Below, piece after piece: positions 63,156-64,000 of a stretch of 64,000 nt of DNA. The translations under genes and the position numbers were made by a program. The notes beneath the pieces were generated by a model. That model was not told where the DNA came from. It was given only the letters and a program-made list of their open reading frames with translations, and did no database searches. Source of the stretch: Mycolicibacterium pyrenivorans (GTDB lineage Bacteria > Actinomycetota > Actinomycetes > Mycobacteriales > Mycobacteriaceae); contig NZ_JACKSH010000119.1 of the NCBI RefSeq assembly GCF_025821625.1, forward strand, positions 1 to 64,000. The letters are read 5' to 3'. Each line of letters starts with the position of its first letter. Position 1 is the first letter of the stretch.

Positions 63156-64000
63156 CGACGGGCTCGATCAGACGCGGTGGGGTGAACTCGCTGCGCAAGC
63201 GCTTCGCGCGCCAATAGCCCAGCAGGTACACCGAATTGATCATCACGCTGGCAGCGTTCTCCGAGGGTGTGCTCGCCAGCATGCGTTTCACGCGCTCGCT
63301 GAGCATCCCGGACAGCGAATCCCACTTGCCGAGAATCGGCGACTCCTCGGCCGCGTACAGCCACTCCAGGTATGCGGCGCTCTCGCCGTAGCGATACCAC
63401 TGCCCGGCCAGATCGCGAAGCGAGCTCCTCGGCTCCCACTCCATCAACACCCGTTGGTCGGCGGCGAGGCCGCCCAGAGAACTCTCCTGGATTCTCCAGC
63501 AGATGTCGGCGTCCGCTCCGCTGCGCATCGCGCGGAAGCCTCCGACCTCCCGGAAGACCGACGCGTTGATACCGAGGTTGGCGGTCGGGTAGTAGTCCAT
63601 CCGTCCGCGGACGCCGATATAGCTGTCCAGGCTGAACGGCTGCTGCCCCCCCGCGACCCTCGCGGCCAGCGTGGGTCCGGTCCTGGTCCGGGTTGCCGTG
63701 CAGGACAGCGCGATGCCCTCATCTGCGTGCATGGCCCGGTGGCTGTCCATCAACCCCGGCAGTGGTCGGCATCGCCCGTCGACAAACAGCAGGATGTCCG
63801 CCGTGGACGCTCTCGCGGCGAGTTCCCGAGCGTGATAGGGGCCAGCACTGGACTTCACGGACTGCACACGTGCGCCGAGTGCGCGGGCCGTCTCGGCGGT
63901 GCGGTCGGTTGACGCGTCGTCGACGACGGTCACCACGTCGACACCGCTGCACTGGGCGAGCAACGGGGACACGCACAGGTGTAGTTGATCCGCCATGTTG
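63148..64000 (-). CDS. GT2-family glycosyltransferase (5' end beyond the window)
   Basis: At least 284 residues of a GT-A fold glycosyltransferase are present: VVTVVDDASTDRTAETARALG (nucleotide-binding), LLFVDGRCRPLPG, and NLGINASVFREVGGFR then GADADICWRIQE (catalytic ED region). The open frame reaches the window edge in the first strand of the domain, so the ATG at 63996 is probably internal and the gene is truncated by the window. It overlaps the acyltransferase by 8 bp. Confidence 0.88.
   Translation of the reverse strand, partial: NMADQLHLCVSPLLAQCSGVDVVTVVDDASTDRTAETARALGARVQSVKSSAGPYHARELAARASTADILLFVDGRCRPLPGLMDSHRAMHADEGIALSCTATRTRTGPTLAARVAGGQQPFSLDSYIGVRGRMDYYPTANLGINASVFREVGGFRAMRSGADADICWRIQESSLGGLAADQRVLMEWEPRSSLRDLAGQWYRYGESAAYLEWLYAAEESPILGKWDSLSGMLSERVKRMLASTPSENAASVMINSVYLLGYWRAKRLRSEFTPPRLIEPVDA

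Overview
The window is high-GC mycobacterial chromosome, most likely from a rapidly growing Mycolicibacterium. It carries the str operon (rpsL-rpsG-fusA-tuf), rpoB-rpoC and rplJ-rplL, all on the minus strand. Around them lie mkl, fadE8, echA4, echA5, a PaaX regulator, endonuclease IV, lipG, a mycolic acid methyltransferase and a GH38 mannosidase. From memory this follows the order of M. tuberculosis Rv0642c to Rv0685, read in reverse. No IS element, prophage, CRISPR array, rRNA or tRNA was seen.

Layout. 0.2-5 kb: a flavoprotein reductase, an Lrp/AsnC regulator divergent from an arginine-degradation pair (DDAH-like hydrolase, rocD), and a mycofactocin-type SDR behind a KstR-like palindrome. 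5-6.7 kb: a SHOCT membrane protein and a cutinase. 6.9-11.3 kb: tuf, fusA, rpsG, rpsL. 11.6-20.4 kb: a TetR regulator, paired DUF3558 lipoproteins, paired DUF3060 proteins, echA5/paaX/echA4/fadE8, a PAP2 membrane protein and endonuclease IV. 20.5-28.9 kb: an alpha/beta hydrolase, rpoC and rpoB. 29.2-32.7 kb: two paralogous exported hydrolases with long acidic linkers. 33.1-36.7 kb: mkl, rplL, rplJ and a ROK sugar kinase. 36.7-44.2 kb: an Rv0649-like protein, the alpha-mannosidase, and a WYL-regulator/DUF2243/DinB module with two matching operators. 44.3-50.1 kb: a small secreted protein frameshifted by an 89-bp tandem duplication, a TetR regulator, an MpaB-type oxygenase, a UbiB-type kinase, lipG, a degraded methyltransferase tail and an intact mmaA4-like gene. 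50.1-54.2 kb: a PE-PPE-domain hydrolase and a YCII/ECF42-sigma module. 54.9-64 kb: a compact minus-strand cell-surface polysaccharide cluster running off the right edge.

The least ordinary part is the last one. A flippase, a polysaccharide pyruvyl transferase, a nitroreductase-like protein, two GH16 glycanases, a lipoprotein hydrolase, GT4 and GT2 glycosyltransferases and an HxxxDG acyltransferase are joined by start/stop overlaps. The parts list recalls rhizobial succinoglycan loci (ExoT, ExoV, ExoK) and suggests a pyruvylated, acylated exopolysaccharide or glycolipid.

Other notable signals are MIRU-like repeats with TGATGA junctions flanking the ROK kinase, the WYL operator pair, apparent loss of the mmaA1-3 block with a scar left behind, and absence of mmpS5-mmpL5 at its usual site. 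All functions are read from sequence motifs and family knowledge. No database search was possible.
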